64,000 bases of DNA from Dipteris shenzhenensis (GCA_047967505.1 CM106538.1), one strand, 5' to 3'; positions 51,533 through 62,511 are shown, counted from the first letter of the stretch. The notes: a model not told the origin generated them from the sequence alone. Numbers and translations are program-made.

Positions 51533-51905
51533 TTGGGTCGAGCGCTTCCACGGGTTTCATGGCTGGCTGCTTTTCCTCAGATAGCCTCTTCTTGTGGTTT
51601 GCCTCGGCCATCTCCACATCCACCAGTGGGGCTTTAGCCCCCCTTGCCTTATCCTTGTTCGAGGCCACCTGTACGCTTGGGCGGGTATCGTCTTGCTCTT
51701 TTGGCACACTTGAGCCCATCTCCAACTTGCGGGTCTCCAGCTGTTCAGCGGATCCTCTAGCCGATGACGCTTCCAGGGTCTCCAGCTGTTCAGCGACTGT
51801 GTTAGATCCTCCAACTGATGATGCGGGAAGTTGGGCAGGTGCTGGACCCGGTGTCCCTTCGTCCTCAACAACCACCGTCTTTCCTCGCGACCCACTCGTT
51901 TCCAT
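51411..51905 (-). pseudogene. LINE ORF1 C-terminus or inter-ORF region
   Basis: A 164-codon minus-strand frame, hydrophilic, containing a short internal repeat (A-E-Q-L-E-T-L and A-E-Q-L-E-T-R; DNA word GGTCTCCAGCTGTTCAGCG twice, about 51735 and 51777). It overlaps the start of the endonuclease frame, as ORF1 tails or ORF2 N-termini do in plant LINEs. No RRM-like or zinc-knuckle motif is seen. Confidence 0.45.
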
Positions 51906-51945
51906 CCTTGGCCGAATATGCGGTGCATATGGAGGACATTAATGG

Positions 51946-53740
51946 TTGGGTGGTGCTACCTACTACTTTACAACTCCCTCTCCCTTCATACTGTTGCACT
52001 ATTCTCCACACTACTCTACTCAACATTCTCGGCTACTCCTCCTCTTCCAAAGCTCTCCCCACCATCCATGGCTTCACCTCAGGTACACTCGATTTCGCGA
52101 TGCACACGGACACCTACTCGCTTGCTACGTAATCTATGCATGCTTGGAACTCTGGGCACTCTTGGTTTCTCCAACGATATCTGCCGCAACTCTGCTTGCC
52201 TTCTCCCAAAGGTCTCCTACAGATGCGTACCCTCCCTTGTGCTCCGTCTTATCGCTATATATTGTCTGCTCCTGTGCGACATTCGTACGCTCAGACCTGC
52301 GCGTATCCGGGTCACTTTGTCCTCCCACCCTGGTGGTCTTCCTACGCATGGGCTAGCCACGCTACTCCTGGTAACTTATATTCCAAACGTGGGATTGTAA
52401 TGCACGTTCGTTCCCGTATGATTGCTCTGGTCTCCAACCTCGCTATCTTGGGCACATCACTTGCCATCCTGCCGGGCATAGCCGTAAGCACAGCAAGCTA
52501 GTGCCAACACCTCAACAAGGGTTTTTAAGGCTTTGAAGGTGTACAAGGCTCCTTTATAAGTCCCCATTTTATGCTTGCTAAGAGTAGTATCATGGTTGCC
52601 TATGTTACCATTGACAAGCCTCCTCAATGTGCTACCTTCAGCTGGTGATGCTTGACAGTAATAGCCAAAAGTTTGAGGTTGAGGTGTTTAAACCTCTTGT
52701 TCCACTAAGGGCTTAAATAAACATCCAAATTTTATATTGGGTGGAAATTGTTGAAGAAAGCATGGCCAATTTTGGCATCTTTGGAAATGATAATGTTGGG
52801 ATTTCCAAGTTCCATAACAACATTACATGGAAAGCTGCCCACGCTCAAAGGACCGGACAAAATAGTGCCAACGAATGCATCCTACAAGCTCTACGAGCTC
52901 TAAGCTCCCACAGCCAACCTCCACGCATGCAGTGGTGCCATAGGAACCCAGGATGAGCAGTAGCAATATGGCCAACACCTCCATGACATACTCTGCTTGG
53001 CGATGGAATCTTCATAGATTCCATCACATCTTATCTCGCCCCCACTTCATCACCTTGTCACCAGACATGTGGCATAATTCAAGCCATCCTTGGCAGATAG
53101 GGTTGCACCATGGTTGAGTTAGGTCACCTCAGGTTTGGTTAGCCGCAGTGGTCAATGAGATACCACCTGGCAGCTAACCTTATCTTGCCACATCAGCACG
53201 GCACATAGGCAAGCCACATCAACCATCCATCCATGTAAGCAATGTCACATCATTTGCCACATCAGCCCATAGTGCCATGTCATCCTTGACTCCACGTTAG
53301 CTGCCAGCTCATCTACCACATCATCCCTGATTGCCCAGTTAACCTACCACATCATCCTACCACCTCAGTATGTGCCTTCTAAGCACATAGTGCCACATAG
53401 GCACACTTTGGAATTGGCATATGAACTCAATCCGCCACATCACACTTCATGCCACCTCATCATTTTGATCACCCTCTTGGAATTAAGATTTGACCATTCT
53501 TTTTGGAGCCATAGCTTTTGATCCAGGTGGAATTTGGAGGCGATCCAAAAAGCAAAAATGATTGCCAGATCGTGCTCTACGCTATGAGCACCTCAAATCT
53601 ATAGTTTTACTATTCACATGTCAGCATCATCCCATCCTCATCATTGGAACCACCTCCTGATCAATTACAGCCATCCAGCAGAGTTGGGCAGGTAAGGTAG
53701 ACAGACCCTCCAAAGAAAACTTTAAACTTATAACGAAAAA
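51946..53740. other. Spacer with GCCACATCA-rich tract, no gene recognised
   Basis: Bases 51946-52500 have open frames on both strands but no recognised domain and may be the LINE 5' part. Bases 53090-53470 are dense in CCACATCA, GCCACATCAGC and CACATAGG words at irregular spacing, a degenerate low-complexity tract. No coding signal. Confidence 0.5.
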
Positions 53741-54062
53741 AGCAGCAAATTGGCAATGGGTGTCAATGACAGTGAGATCCTTACACCTTATTCTTCCCTT
53801 GATGTTGTGAGTCTCTTGGAACCTAATGAGATGATATGTGATGAAAGAGAGCCTAAGGTGTCTAAAATATTCTTGGAGGAAGCTATGATGGGCATTGAAG
53901 AACAATGCAACCAACTATGGGTTGAACTTGTTAATAAAGAAATCAAGGTTCCAAATGAAATGTTGAGCATTAAGGATGATGTTGAGGCTGAGACGTTGAT
54001 CGATGTCATGCTTGTTGAGGAGGTCTTGAATGTATCTCTTGATGATTCCACTAGGTGTAATT
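53735..54062 (+). pseudogene. Unknown ORF, proximal part (split by copia-4)
   Basis: Open plus-strand frame with ATG at 53756 (M-G-V-N-D-S-E) running to the border of the copia-4 LTR at 54063. It is acidic: S-L-L-E-P-N-E-M-I, E-P-K-V-S-K-I-F-L-E-E-A, V-E-A-E-T-L-I-D-V-M-L-V-E-E-V-L. The open frame in the present DNA ends by reading into the LTR (stop at 54110-54112). Across the 5-bp target site it is in frame with the segment at 39984-39801 on the opposite strand, so the two appear to be one ORF split by copia-4 and separated by inversion. The family is not recognised. Confidence 0.5.
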
Positions 54063-54228
54063 TGTTAATGGAAATGAGAGAGGGAGAGAGAGGAGTGCAC
54101 ACAAGATACTAACTGTATAGTAATTGTATTCCAAGGAAAATAGGAATATATACATGGACCTCTTAGGGTTAGGGTTAGGGTTTGTCCCATAACCCTTATG
54201 GTGCAATTTACACACACCATTCTCAACA
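54063..54228 (-). repeat. copia-4 LTR (166 bp), partner of 39985-40144
   Basis: In plus-strand view it runs TGTTAATGG...TTCTCAACA. Adjacent on its right is a polypurine tract on the minus strand (AAGAGGGGG just before TGTTGAG), identifying it as the 3' LTR. It carries three CCCTAA units versus two in the partner. The outer flank is TAATT (54058-54062). Confidence 0.88.
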
Positions 54229-56450
54229 CCCCCTCTTAAATTGCAGTCCATAAGAAGAGGGTGATTTACAAAACACAATTTTTGGATTTTCTAAATGTTG
54301 CATAACGACAACAAAAATAAAGATTAGAAAAGATGCAGAAAAGTGCAAAAAGAGCACAGCGGCGAAAAAAGTATGTACAAAGGTGTACAACTTAGCGTTC
54401 ACTTCCCCCTCTTAAGTTGCAATTGGCAAAGGCCAAGCTGATGTCAAAAGTGTGCAAACTTATTAAGGGAAAGTGGCTTGGTGAAGATATCTATGTTCTT
54501 ATGTGGGACAATGTATCAATTGGATTTCTTCACTAAGATCTTTCTCACGAACGAAGTAGCACGTCAATGTGTTTTGTTCTAGCATGAAACACAGGGTTCT
54601 TTGCTAGTTGAATGCTGCTCATATTATCTGAATAGAGCACAGTAGGGTCTCCAAAAAGTATCTCAATCTCTAAAAGAAGCCTTATGAATCAAATTGCTTC
54701 ACATGTTGCATTGGTGGATCCTCTATACTCTGCTTTGGTGGAAGACAGTGCCACTGTTGGTTGCTTCTTGCTTTACCATGACAAAGCTGTGGAGCCAAGA
54801 CTAAAGTAGTATCCACTGGTGGATCTTCTATCATTTACACTTCATCCTCAATCAGCATCTGTGTAACCATGGAAGTATAAGTCGGATGACTTGGCATAAT
54901 GTAGTCCATGATCCCATGTACCATGAAGGTATCTGAGTACTCTCTTCACTGCAAGGAGATAAGTCTTCTTGGGATTCTGCATGAACTGGCTAAGCACACC
55001 AACTACATAGGATATGTCTGGCCTGGTGATAGTCAAATAGATCAAGCTACCAATGAGTTGTCTATACTGTAGAGGATTTGAAGCTAGAGAAGTGTCAAGT
55101 GGTGACAACTTAATATTACATTCTATAGAGTAGGGAGTGGCTTGCAGTCATGTAGATGAAACTGCTAAAGTACCTTTTGAGTGTACTTTCCTTGAGAAAG
55201 TGTGATCGCTGTGTCATCTCTCCATATTTCTATACTAAGAAAATCATGGAGTTCTCTCATATCCTTCATGTCAAACTCTGAGGTAAGATGACTCTTTATT
55301 TGCGAGATGAGATGTCCATTGGAGCCAGTGATGATCAAGTCATCAACATAGAGTACTACAAGAAGGATGTCTTCTGTAGTCTTTTTTATGTAAAGAGATG
55401 GATCTGAATTTGATGGCTGAAAACCAGATGTTAGAAAGTGACAAAGAATCCTTGCATTCCATGCATGAGGAGCCTATTTCAAACCATAAAGTGATTTCTA
55501 CAACCTGCAAACCTTCTTTTCCATTCCAGTAATAGCATATCTTGGAGGGTGTATCATGTAGATTTCTTCATCGAGAAAACCATTGAGAAGGAATTCTTCA
55601 CATCCATTTGGTGGATGGGCCAATCAAAGTGAGCTACAAGAGTTATGGCTGTCCTAACGGTAGTCATCTTTGCAATTGGTGCAAAGGTCTCCTCATAATC
55701 TGTGCCATACTCTTGGGCATATCCCTTGGCTACCAACCTGGCCTTGTATCTGTCAACCTCACCAGCTGAGTTGAGTTTGACTTTGTAAACCCATTTGCAT
55801 CCTATGGGCTTCTTCTCTGCAGGAAGATCTGTGAAGGTCCAAGTCTCATTCTTGAGAAGAGCATTGTACTCTTCATCCATTGCATGTTTCCACTCAGGGA
55901 CTTGCACTACATCTTTGAAGGAGGTTGGCTCAGCAAACTCCATCACTTTGGTGATGAATGCATAGTTGCTCTTGTAGGTCCACCTCTCAGGTGTCTTTCA
56001 ATCATGAGTAGGTCTTCCAAGATTGGAAGTGGAACTTTCAGGAATCTCGGTGATGATTGTGGTAGTTGATGTATCCATTATGTCAAGAGCCTTTTCTTTG
56101 CCTTTACTCTGAGTGGTCATTATGGACTACATACTATCTGACTCTGTAGGCAAAGAAATCTGATGTATCACGGGCACTGCTAGCTGAGGTGGAGTAGAAA
56201 CTGTAGTCGGACTATCAAAGTATGATGAAGCCTCATCAATGATAACATCCCTAGATATAATCAACTTCTGCTTGACTAGATCATAAAGTCGGTATCCCTT
56301 CAACTCTGCAACATATCCAAGAAAAACACACTTGATTGATTTGACATCAAGTTTAGTCCTAAGTGCGCAGGAACGTGAGCATAAGAAAGAGAGCCAAAGA
56401 GGGCTTAGTTCTTGTGAATGCCTCTTTTAAAATGGATTGCTTGGTGCTCC
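54229..56450 (-). pseudogene. copia-4 integrase end, RT and RNase H
   Basis: Minus strand, entering near 56450 with E-A-F-T-R-T-K-P-S and Y-A-H-V-P, then K-C-V-F-L-G-Y-V-A-E-L-K-G-Y-R-L-Y and S-R-D-V-I. RT: W-K-H-A-M-D-E-E-Y-N-A-L (about 55900), C-K-W-V-Y-K-V-K, F-A-P-I-A-K-M-T-T-V-R, Q-M-D-V-K-N. A segment with broken frames (55550-55110) includes the catalytic region near 55340. Then come R-Q-L-I-G-S-L-I-Y-L-T, R-P-D-I-S-Y-V-V-G. RNase H remnants (D-N-M-S-S-I-Q-L-A-K-N-P-V-F-H, R-T-K-H-I-D-V) run to about 54470. Many stops and frameshifts. Confidence 0.83.
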
Positions 56451-56942
56451 TACCCAAATGTTTTTGCTAGCTTGGCATCAAGAAATTGGATGGCCATGAC
56501 CATGACTATGACCGCCATCAGCATCGCTTAGGCGAGAAAGGAGAGTATTAAGTCTATACATGAATGTTCTATTTCTCTAATCACCTAATTCAAACTTTGT
56601 CAAGGGTGATGCTAGATTGTGTTGAGTATATGTGAGTTGTGAAGGAGAATGTTACATTCAATCACATAGTATGCTTGGATGTTGAGATTTTCTCAAATTT
56701 TGATTCAAATGGTTTGAAGTATGTGTTTGGAGCTATTGTTTGAATAGTGAAGGGGGGGATTAGATAATGTTTTCTTCCCCAACCATCACAAGTGGTTGAG
56801 TGTATCATAGGCTAGCAACTATGTGAAAAATAATCCCTTTTCATTGGCCCTAACTCGGTCTTCCACAAGAATCTCAAGTCCATTTGGGCCAACTTTCTTG
56901 ATTTGAATGAAACCAACATAATAATATTTGAGGACATGCCAT
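56451..56942. other. Spacer between copia-4 and copia-5, no gene seen
   Basis: Starts at the putative right inversion breakpoint. AT-rich, without domain signature. A short CATGAC/CATGACC repeat lies at 56493-56512. Confidence 0.45.
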
Positions 56943-56947
56943 ACAAG

Positions 56948-57678
56948 TGTAAGAAAATAATACAATGTCTATGCTCAACAGATAATAGGAACTCGTACGC
57001 AAGAGAGAAAACAAGATAGTATGGAGAATCAAAAATTTGATTACTGTAGAACTGATACAATAGATGGTGCTGCCTCCCAACCGTGCGCTCTTGTGAAAGA
57101 AGCTTCGATGGCATGCTAGAAACAGTAGAAGACGGAGGCTAGATGCTAAGGAATCAGGGTTGCTATAGCCAGTGATAAAATGGGCTTCATGTGCTTGCTC
57201 TTATATAGCTACCTATCGTAGTTGGTTAGGCTCAATTGGGTGACCGAACCAGTCCACCCAAAATGGTCGACTGGGGGTCGGTCCCGAAATAGGCCACCGA
57301 CCATATGATAGAACTGGTGTGTGAAACAGAGCAACTATCCTACGGTTTCCGTTCGGCCTAGAGCCATTCGGGATCATCTGAGGTTCCAAACAGGCCTCGC
57401 AACCCGAGAGTGGGTGCCCCAGGAAATGTTCCGTCTACCCTCAGTGCAGTCAGTCAAGGGATGCCTTCTTGCACTTGCATGTAGCCTAGTTGGTGGTGTG
57501 CCAATTCTATCTAAAGTCGTCCAGCTATCACGCCACACATGGCCCCCATCTGGTGTCCAAACTAGGACCTACCGGATAACCGAGCTACTCAAATGCCTTC
57601 TCCTCATATGGGGGGCTTACAAGTAGAGTTAGCTGGTTCCCGCATAGTTACACGAGAGTGGAGCATTGATATCTAACA
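56948..57678 (-). repeat. copia-5 3' LTR
   Basis: 731 bp, TGTAAGAAAATAATAC...ATATCTAACA in plus-strand view. The TATA box is CTATATAA on the minus strand (57201-57208). Confidence 0.93.
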
Positions 57679-57708
57679 CCCCTCCTCAATGTCCACCTGC
57701 AAGTGAAC

Positions 57709-59456
57709 TTACTTTTTCGGCCCAATGCCAAGTCGATGAAGATGCCTCTCTAGCAAGTCTCTTCCAAGAGCCTTCGTGAAGATGTCCGCAACATTCTCTG
57801 TAGTTGGATAGTACACCAAGTCGACCTCTCCATCCATGATGAGCTCGCATACAAAGTGATATTGAATCTCAATGTGTTTTGTGTGAGCGTGGAACACCGG
57901 GTTCTTTGCAATCACCATGCAACTCTGATTGTCACATGATAACTGCGTAGGCTTGTTTTGCACTGCACCCATGTCCCCCAAAATCCTTCTCAACCACATT
58001 GCCTTGCAAGAAGCAAAGCATGCAAATTTGTACTCGGCCTCGGTAGAAGAAAGAGCAACTGTGGGTTGCTCCTTACTGACCCATGACACAACTCCAGATC
58101 CAAGTGAGAAACAGTACCCTGTCACTGATCTCCTGCTGTCCATGTCTCCTGCCCAATCCGAGTCACAAAATCCGATCAAGATGTTGCCCTTGGTATAGGT
58201 GATGCCATAATCAAGTGTGCCTTTGATGTATTTCAGCACCCGCATCCCTGCCCTCCAATGGTTCTCCCGGGGCTTATTGGAAAAACTGCTTAGTACATCA
58301 GTCACAAAACTGATGTCCGGCCGTGTGTTGCACAGGTAAATCAAGCTGCCCACAAGCCTTCTGTACTTCGCTTCGTCCACCAGTGGTGATGAATCCTCGT
58401 TTGAGAGCTTTGCATCAACCTCCATAGGGGTACCAACTGTCTTGCACTCAGCCATGCCAAATGCCTTCAGTATCTCTCCAGCATACTTCAGCTGTGAAAA
58501 ATGAAGATCTGTTTTGGCTCCTGCCAAACTTCAATCCCGAAACAGAAATGCATCAGTCCGAGGTCTGTCATTTCAAACTCTCTTCCTAGCAAATGCTTTG
58601 TCTGCGAGATCTTCTCTTCATGGTTCCTTGTTATGACAAGGTCGTCCACATAAAGGACCACGATCATACACCTACCTCCTTCTCTAAAGATATACAAATT
58701 TGCATCAGATGGGCTCCCCCTGAACCCGTTTTGCAGAAAGTAGGCATCAATTTGCTGGAACCATGCTCGTGGTGCCTGTTTCAGCCCGTAGAGTGCCTTC
58801 TTCAGTTTGTAGACTTTACCTTCTAAACCGGGGATGTCAAAACCTGGTGGTTGTTCCACGTATACCTCCTCCTTGAGATCTCCATTCAGAAAGGCGGATT
58901 TCACATCCATATGAAACACGGGCCAACTTCCCTGGGCAGCTAAAGCCAAAACACTGCGAATTGTGGTTAGTCGAGCTATGGGAGCAAAAGTATCTTGATA
59001 ATCAAAACCATGTACCTGTGCAAATCCTTTTGCCATGAGCCGAGCCTTGTACTTATGCAATGTGCCGTCGGACTTGTACTTGGTCTTGTACACCCTCTTG
59101 GTTCCAATTACCTTGTGTTTTGGTGGTCGATCCACAAGGTCCCAAGTGTTGTTCTTCATTATGGAGCCATACTCCGATTGCATAGCCTCCATCCACCTAT
59201 CATCGCCCTGTGCCTCTTCAAGACACTTGGGTTCATCAGCACGGATCACTACTGTCATCAAAGCATAGTTGACCAAGTGTTCCTGTGCCCTTCTTTGCTC
59301 TTCTAATCTCTTGAACCGACGGTGTTCGGATGGTTCCTCCTCAATGGCTGGAGGTTCTCTACCGTCCAAAAGCTGCTTTACCCACTTTGGGAATGGCCGT
59401 TGCTGTTGTGGTTCTGTAGGCTCTTCTTCATCTTCTTTGTCTTGAATCCTCCCCAA
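57709..59456 (-). pseudogene. copia-5 RT and RNase H
   Basis: RT: W-M-E-A-M-Q-S-E-Y-G-S-I, T-K-R-V-Y-K-T-K, T-F-A-P-I-A-R-L-T-T-I-R, H-M-D-V-K-S-A-F-L-N-G, L-Y-G-L-K-Q-A-P-R-A-W, and catalytic L-Y-V-D-D-L-V (intact). A frameshift near 58500 follows. RNase H: F-C-D-S-D-W-A-G, S-W-V-S-K-E-Q-P-T-V-A-L-S-S-T-E-A-E-Y, D-N-Q-S-C-M-V-I-A, H-T-K-H-I-E-I-Q-Y-H, D-I-F-T-K-A-L. Stop at 57709, about 30 bp before the 3' LTR. Confidence 0.9.
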
Positions 59457-59937
59457 GCACCGTTGGGGGAGTTCGGTCTGCTACTGGTGGTGGTACTGGA
59501 TCGATATCCTGGTCCTGGTTGTCTGGGAAGGAAGCATCCTCCTCCAATTGATGCAGTTGTTCTGAGAAGACCACATTGCAACTTACTATTATCTTGTTGG
59601 TAACAGGGTTATAGAGATGGTAACCCTTCGCCTCTTCACTGTAGCCCAAGAAAATATGCTTCTGGCTCTTTGGTCCCCATTTGGTCCTGGTAGCATCAGG
59701 GACATGCACAAAACAGTCACATCCAAAAACTCTGAAATGTGCAGCTGAAGGTTTCTTACTAGAAAAGGCTTGCAATGGAGTCATCCCATTCACAGCCTTC
59801 CTGTAGCTATGATTTAGGATGTAAACTGCAGTGTTACTTGCTTCAGCCCAAAAAGTCTTTGGCAAATCTTTCCCTTTCATCATACTCCGGCCCATTTCGC
59901 AGATGACGTGCATCTTGCGTTTTGCTACTCCATTTTG
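59428..59937 (-). pseudogene. copia-5 integrase C-terminal part
   Basis: It begins Q-N-G-V-A-K-R-K: the catalytic Glu of the usual N-G-V-A-E-R-K is Lys (AAA, plus 59920-59922), a G-to-A change. Then come F-W-A-E-A-S-N-T-A-V-Y-I-L-N-H, V-F-G-C-D-C-F-V-H-V-P and H-I-F-L-G-Y-S-E-E-A-K-G-Y. A frame break near 59450 separates it from RT. Confidence 0.87.
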
Positions 59938-61080
59938 CTATGATGTATGTGGTGGGGGTTTCTGCCTCTTGATTCTGTGACTTTTGCAGTAACTTTCGAA
60001 TTCAGTTGATGTGAACTCTCCACCTCTGTCTGATCTCAACTTCTTTACCTTCCTCCCTGTTTCTTTCTCGACCATTACATGCCATTCCTTGAACCTACTA
60101 AAAGCCTCATCTTTAGTCTTCAGAAAGTATATCCATATCCTTCTACTGTAGTCATTGATCAGCGTCATGAAGTAGTAGGAACCACCCAAAGCTTTTGTCT
60201 CAATCTTTCCGCAGAGGTCCGTGTGAACGAGCTCTAGAGGAGCCTTTGCCCTGCTGGCCTCTTTAGGAAAGGGATGCCGGTGCTGCTTGCCCATCATGCA
60301 AGATTCACATACATCACGCAGATCTGAAATTTCTAGTAGGTCTGCAATCATTCCACTTTTATGCATCTCCTTCAAAGAACTAAGGTTTAGATGACCAAAC
60401 CTCTCATGCCACAGCTTAGTGTTCTTCACATCCGCTCGAGCACTGAAAGCTGAGAGTTCGTAAATGTTGTTATACCGTGTACCTTTGCCAATGAACTTCG
60501 CTTGAAGATCCAGAATATGTGCACCATTCTTATCGAATTGAACTTTGAGGTCCCGATCCATGATCGCGAAAATGGACAAGAAGTTACTGTTGATATCTGG
60601 CACATAAAGAACATCGGACAACTGTTTTACAACTCCATCTGACTTGAGAGCAATCGTACCTTTTCTTTTTGCTGGACATTTTGCATCATTGCTGACTGCT
60701 ACTAGGATGTCATTCCCTACCGGCTGTAGAGAGGTATACCAATCCTTCCGACTGGTCGTGTGGCGCGATGCACCACTGTCAATGATCCACTGTTCATCCG
60801 CAGGTACATGAACTGCCTCCGTGCAAATCTCCTCAATTGCGATGAACAGCTCTACTGGTACTGCCTGCGCGCTGTTGCTAGACTCTTTCTTTATTCCGTT
60901 CTTCTCATCTATAATCTTCTTTCGGCACTCATTCTGCTTGTGCCGTGCCTTGTTGCAATAGAAGCACTTGATCTTCTTCTTTCTCTTTTTATCATATGAA
61001 GAAGATGGGTTACCAGAGTCCTTATCCTTACCTTTCTTTGATCTAGTCTAGAAAGCCGAATCTTCTCCAGTCCTCGTCTT
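59938..61080 (-). pseudogene. copia-5 zinc knuckle, protease and integrase
   Basis: Same frame as gag. The zinc knuckle C-F-Y-C-N-K-A-R-H-K-Q-N-E-C is canonical (about 60980-60940). Protease W-I-I-D-S-G-A-S-R-H is intact (about 60790). Pre-integrase C-E-S-C-M-M-G-K-Q-H and L-V-H-T-D-L-C-G are present. The integrase core has F-M-T-L-I-N-D-Y, with the usual D-D as N-D, and L-R-S-D-R-G-G-E-F is intact. A TAG at 59938-59940 interrupts before Q-N-G-V-A. Confidence 0.88.
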
Positions 61081-61707
61081 TTAACGCATCTCCTCCTCTA
61101 GAAGCATCGCGCTGAAATCCTCAAAGTTGAGGGGTAGAGTTCTATTTTGCATATTCAGCGCTGTAACAAGACTGTTGTACTTTGGTGGGAGAATCCATAT
61201 GCACCTTCGTGCTAGATTCTCGTTGGTGATGGTGATGGCAATCGCAGTCATCTGATCACGCAGATTCTTCACCCTGGTGATGAACTTCTCTGTCGCTTCA
61301 GACTCAGACAACTTCTTGTTCGCGAGTTGAGTCTACAAATTCTGAATCCGCGTATAATTCATGGTCTCGTACTGATTTTTCAAGACCATCCATGCCTCCT
61401 CCGCTGTGGTGACATGTTGAATTAATGCCATGAGAGAATCACTAACACTGCAGACAATAGAACACAGCGCATCTGCATTTCTTCTTGTCCATGTGAGAAT
61501 CTCATTCGCAATTGGTACTATCTATTGTCCTACATTGGCTAGATCTGGTCTCACAACTGGCCTCACGTCCACCCCAGTAGCAGTGTCCCAAAGCTCGTAT
61601 GCGCTTAGGATGGTCTTCATCTTGAACTTCTAGAGTGGATAGTTAGAGCCGTCCAACTTTTCGCTTTCACCGAACGGTGGGATTCGCAGTCTTGTGGGCT
61701 GGGCCAT
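61081..61707 (-). pseudogene. copia-5 gag
   Basis: ATG at 61707 (M-A-Q-P-T-R-L-R-I-P-P-F), then K-L-D-G-S-N-Y-P-L with TAG replacing the conserved Trp. Further in-frame stops lie near 61524 and 61335. Intact stretches include T-A-E-E-A-W-M-V-L, K-N-L-R-D-Q-M-T-A-I and L-P-P-K-Y-N-S-L-V-T-A-L. It stops at 61081 (TAA) with the frame continuing beyond, just before the zinc knuckle. Confidence 0.85.
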
Positions 61708-61760
61708 CTCTCACAATCTGCTCGGAAACAGAAAACACACTACCAAATATTCTTGCTAGA

Positions 61761-61778
61761 GTCCAGGCTCTGATACCA
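61761..61778 (-). other. copia-5 primer-binding site
   Basis: The reverse complement reads TGGTATCAGAGCCTGGAC, immediately inside the 5' LTR. It is the tRNA-Met-type primer site. Confidence 0.93.
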
Positions 61779-62506
61779 TGTAAGAAAATAATACGTCTAT
61801 GCTCAACAGATAACAGGATCTTGTATGCAAGAGAGAAAACAAGATAGTATGGAGAATCAAAAATTTGATTACTATAGAACTGATACAATAGATGGCGCTG
61901 CCTCCCACAACTATGCGCTCTTGTGAAAGAAGCTTCGATGGCATGCTGGAAATAGTAGAAGAAGGAGGCTGAATGCTAAGGAATCAGGGTTGCTGTAACA
62001 AGTGATGAAATGGGCTTCACGGGCTTGCTCTTATATAGCCACCAGTCGTAGTCAGTTAGGCTCAATTGGGTGACCAACCTAGTTCACCCAAAACGATCGA
62101 CTGGGGGTCGGAATAGGCCACCGAACATACGATAGAAGTGGTGCGCAAAATAGAGCAACTAACCTTCGATCTTCGTTCGGCCTGGAGCCATCTGGGATCA
62201 TCTGAGGCTCCAAACGAGCCTCGTAACTCGAGAGTGGGCTGCTACCCCGAGAAATGCTCCGTCTACCCTCAGTGCGATCAGTCAAGGGATGCCTTCCTGC
62301 ACTTGCATGTAGCCTAATTGGTGGTGTGCCAACTCTATCTGAAGCTGTCCAGCCATCAGGCCACACATGGCCCCCATCTGGTGTCCAAACTAGGACCTAC
62401 TGGATAACCGAGCTACTCAAATGCCTTCTCCTCATATGGGGGGCTTACAAGTAGAGTTAGCTGGTTCCCACATAGTTACACAAGAGTGGAGCATTGATAT
62501 CTAATA
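61779..62506 (-). repeat. copia-5 5' LTR
   Basis: 728 bp. The outer end reads TATTAGATATC on the minus strand (TG changed to TA). The TATA box is at 62031-62038. It differs from the 3' LTR by scattered transitions and small indels. Confidence 0.92.
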
Positions 62507-62511
62507 ACAAG

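Larger units (their letters stand above)
48195..51945 (-). mobile_element. L1-like LINE, 3' end missing
   Basis: Minus-strand order: hydrophilic ORF1-end or linker (51411-51905), apurinic-type endonuclease (51532-50700), linker, reverse transcriptase (about 49985-48900), and post-RT region (48900-48195). Domain order endonuclease-RT without LTRs is L1-clade. It stops at 48195 inside the post-RT region. No zinc-binding module or poly(A) is present, and the next base is the repeat array. Losing the 3' end while keeping 5' parts is the reverse of ordinary LINE truncation. The 5' border near 51945 is uncertain and may extend to about 52500. Confidence 0.8.
39985..56450. other. Candidate ~16-kb inversion splitting copia-4
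   Basis: Half A (39985-40500, plus) and half B (54063-about 56450, minus) together give one internally deleted copia element: LTR, integrase, RT, RNase H, LTR. Flipping 40501-56450 places them head to tail. Support: a matched LTR pair (about 95%), outer flanks GATTA and AATTA (4/5 match in the same orientation), and an unrelated ORF that continues in frame across the restored target site. Breakpoints are within integrase. A small region near 56437-56500 may overlap half A in homology, which is the main doubt. Confidence 0.6.
56943..62511 (-). mobile_element. Ty1/copia element copia-5, full length
   Basis: Flanked by perfect ACAAG duplications (56943-56947 and 62507-62511). The 3' LTR is 56948-57678 (731 bp) and the 5' LTR is 61779-62506 (728 bp). 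The primer site 61761-61778 abuts the 5' LTR, and a polypurine tract (TTGAGGAGGGG on minus, about 57679-57690) precedes the 3' LTR. Gag to RNase H is in order on the minus strand. Many stops fit TGG-to-TAG/TGA or CAG-to-TAG changes, and the LTRs differ by numerous transitions, so it is moderately old and inactive. Confidence 0.93.

Noticed and set aside
51831-52501. Overlapping plus-strand ORFs of 104-189 codons
   Set aside because: Partly antisense to LINE frames, compositionally odd (Leu/Ser/His rich), mutually overlapping in three frames and without domains.
54150-54180. TTAGGG repeats as a telomere or true interstitial telomeric site
   Set aside because: Only three units, located inside an LTR, with the paired LTR carrying the same motif; explained by the copia-4 LTR.
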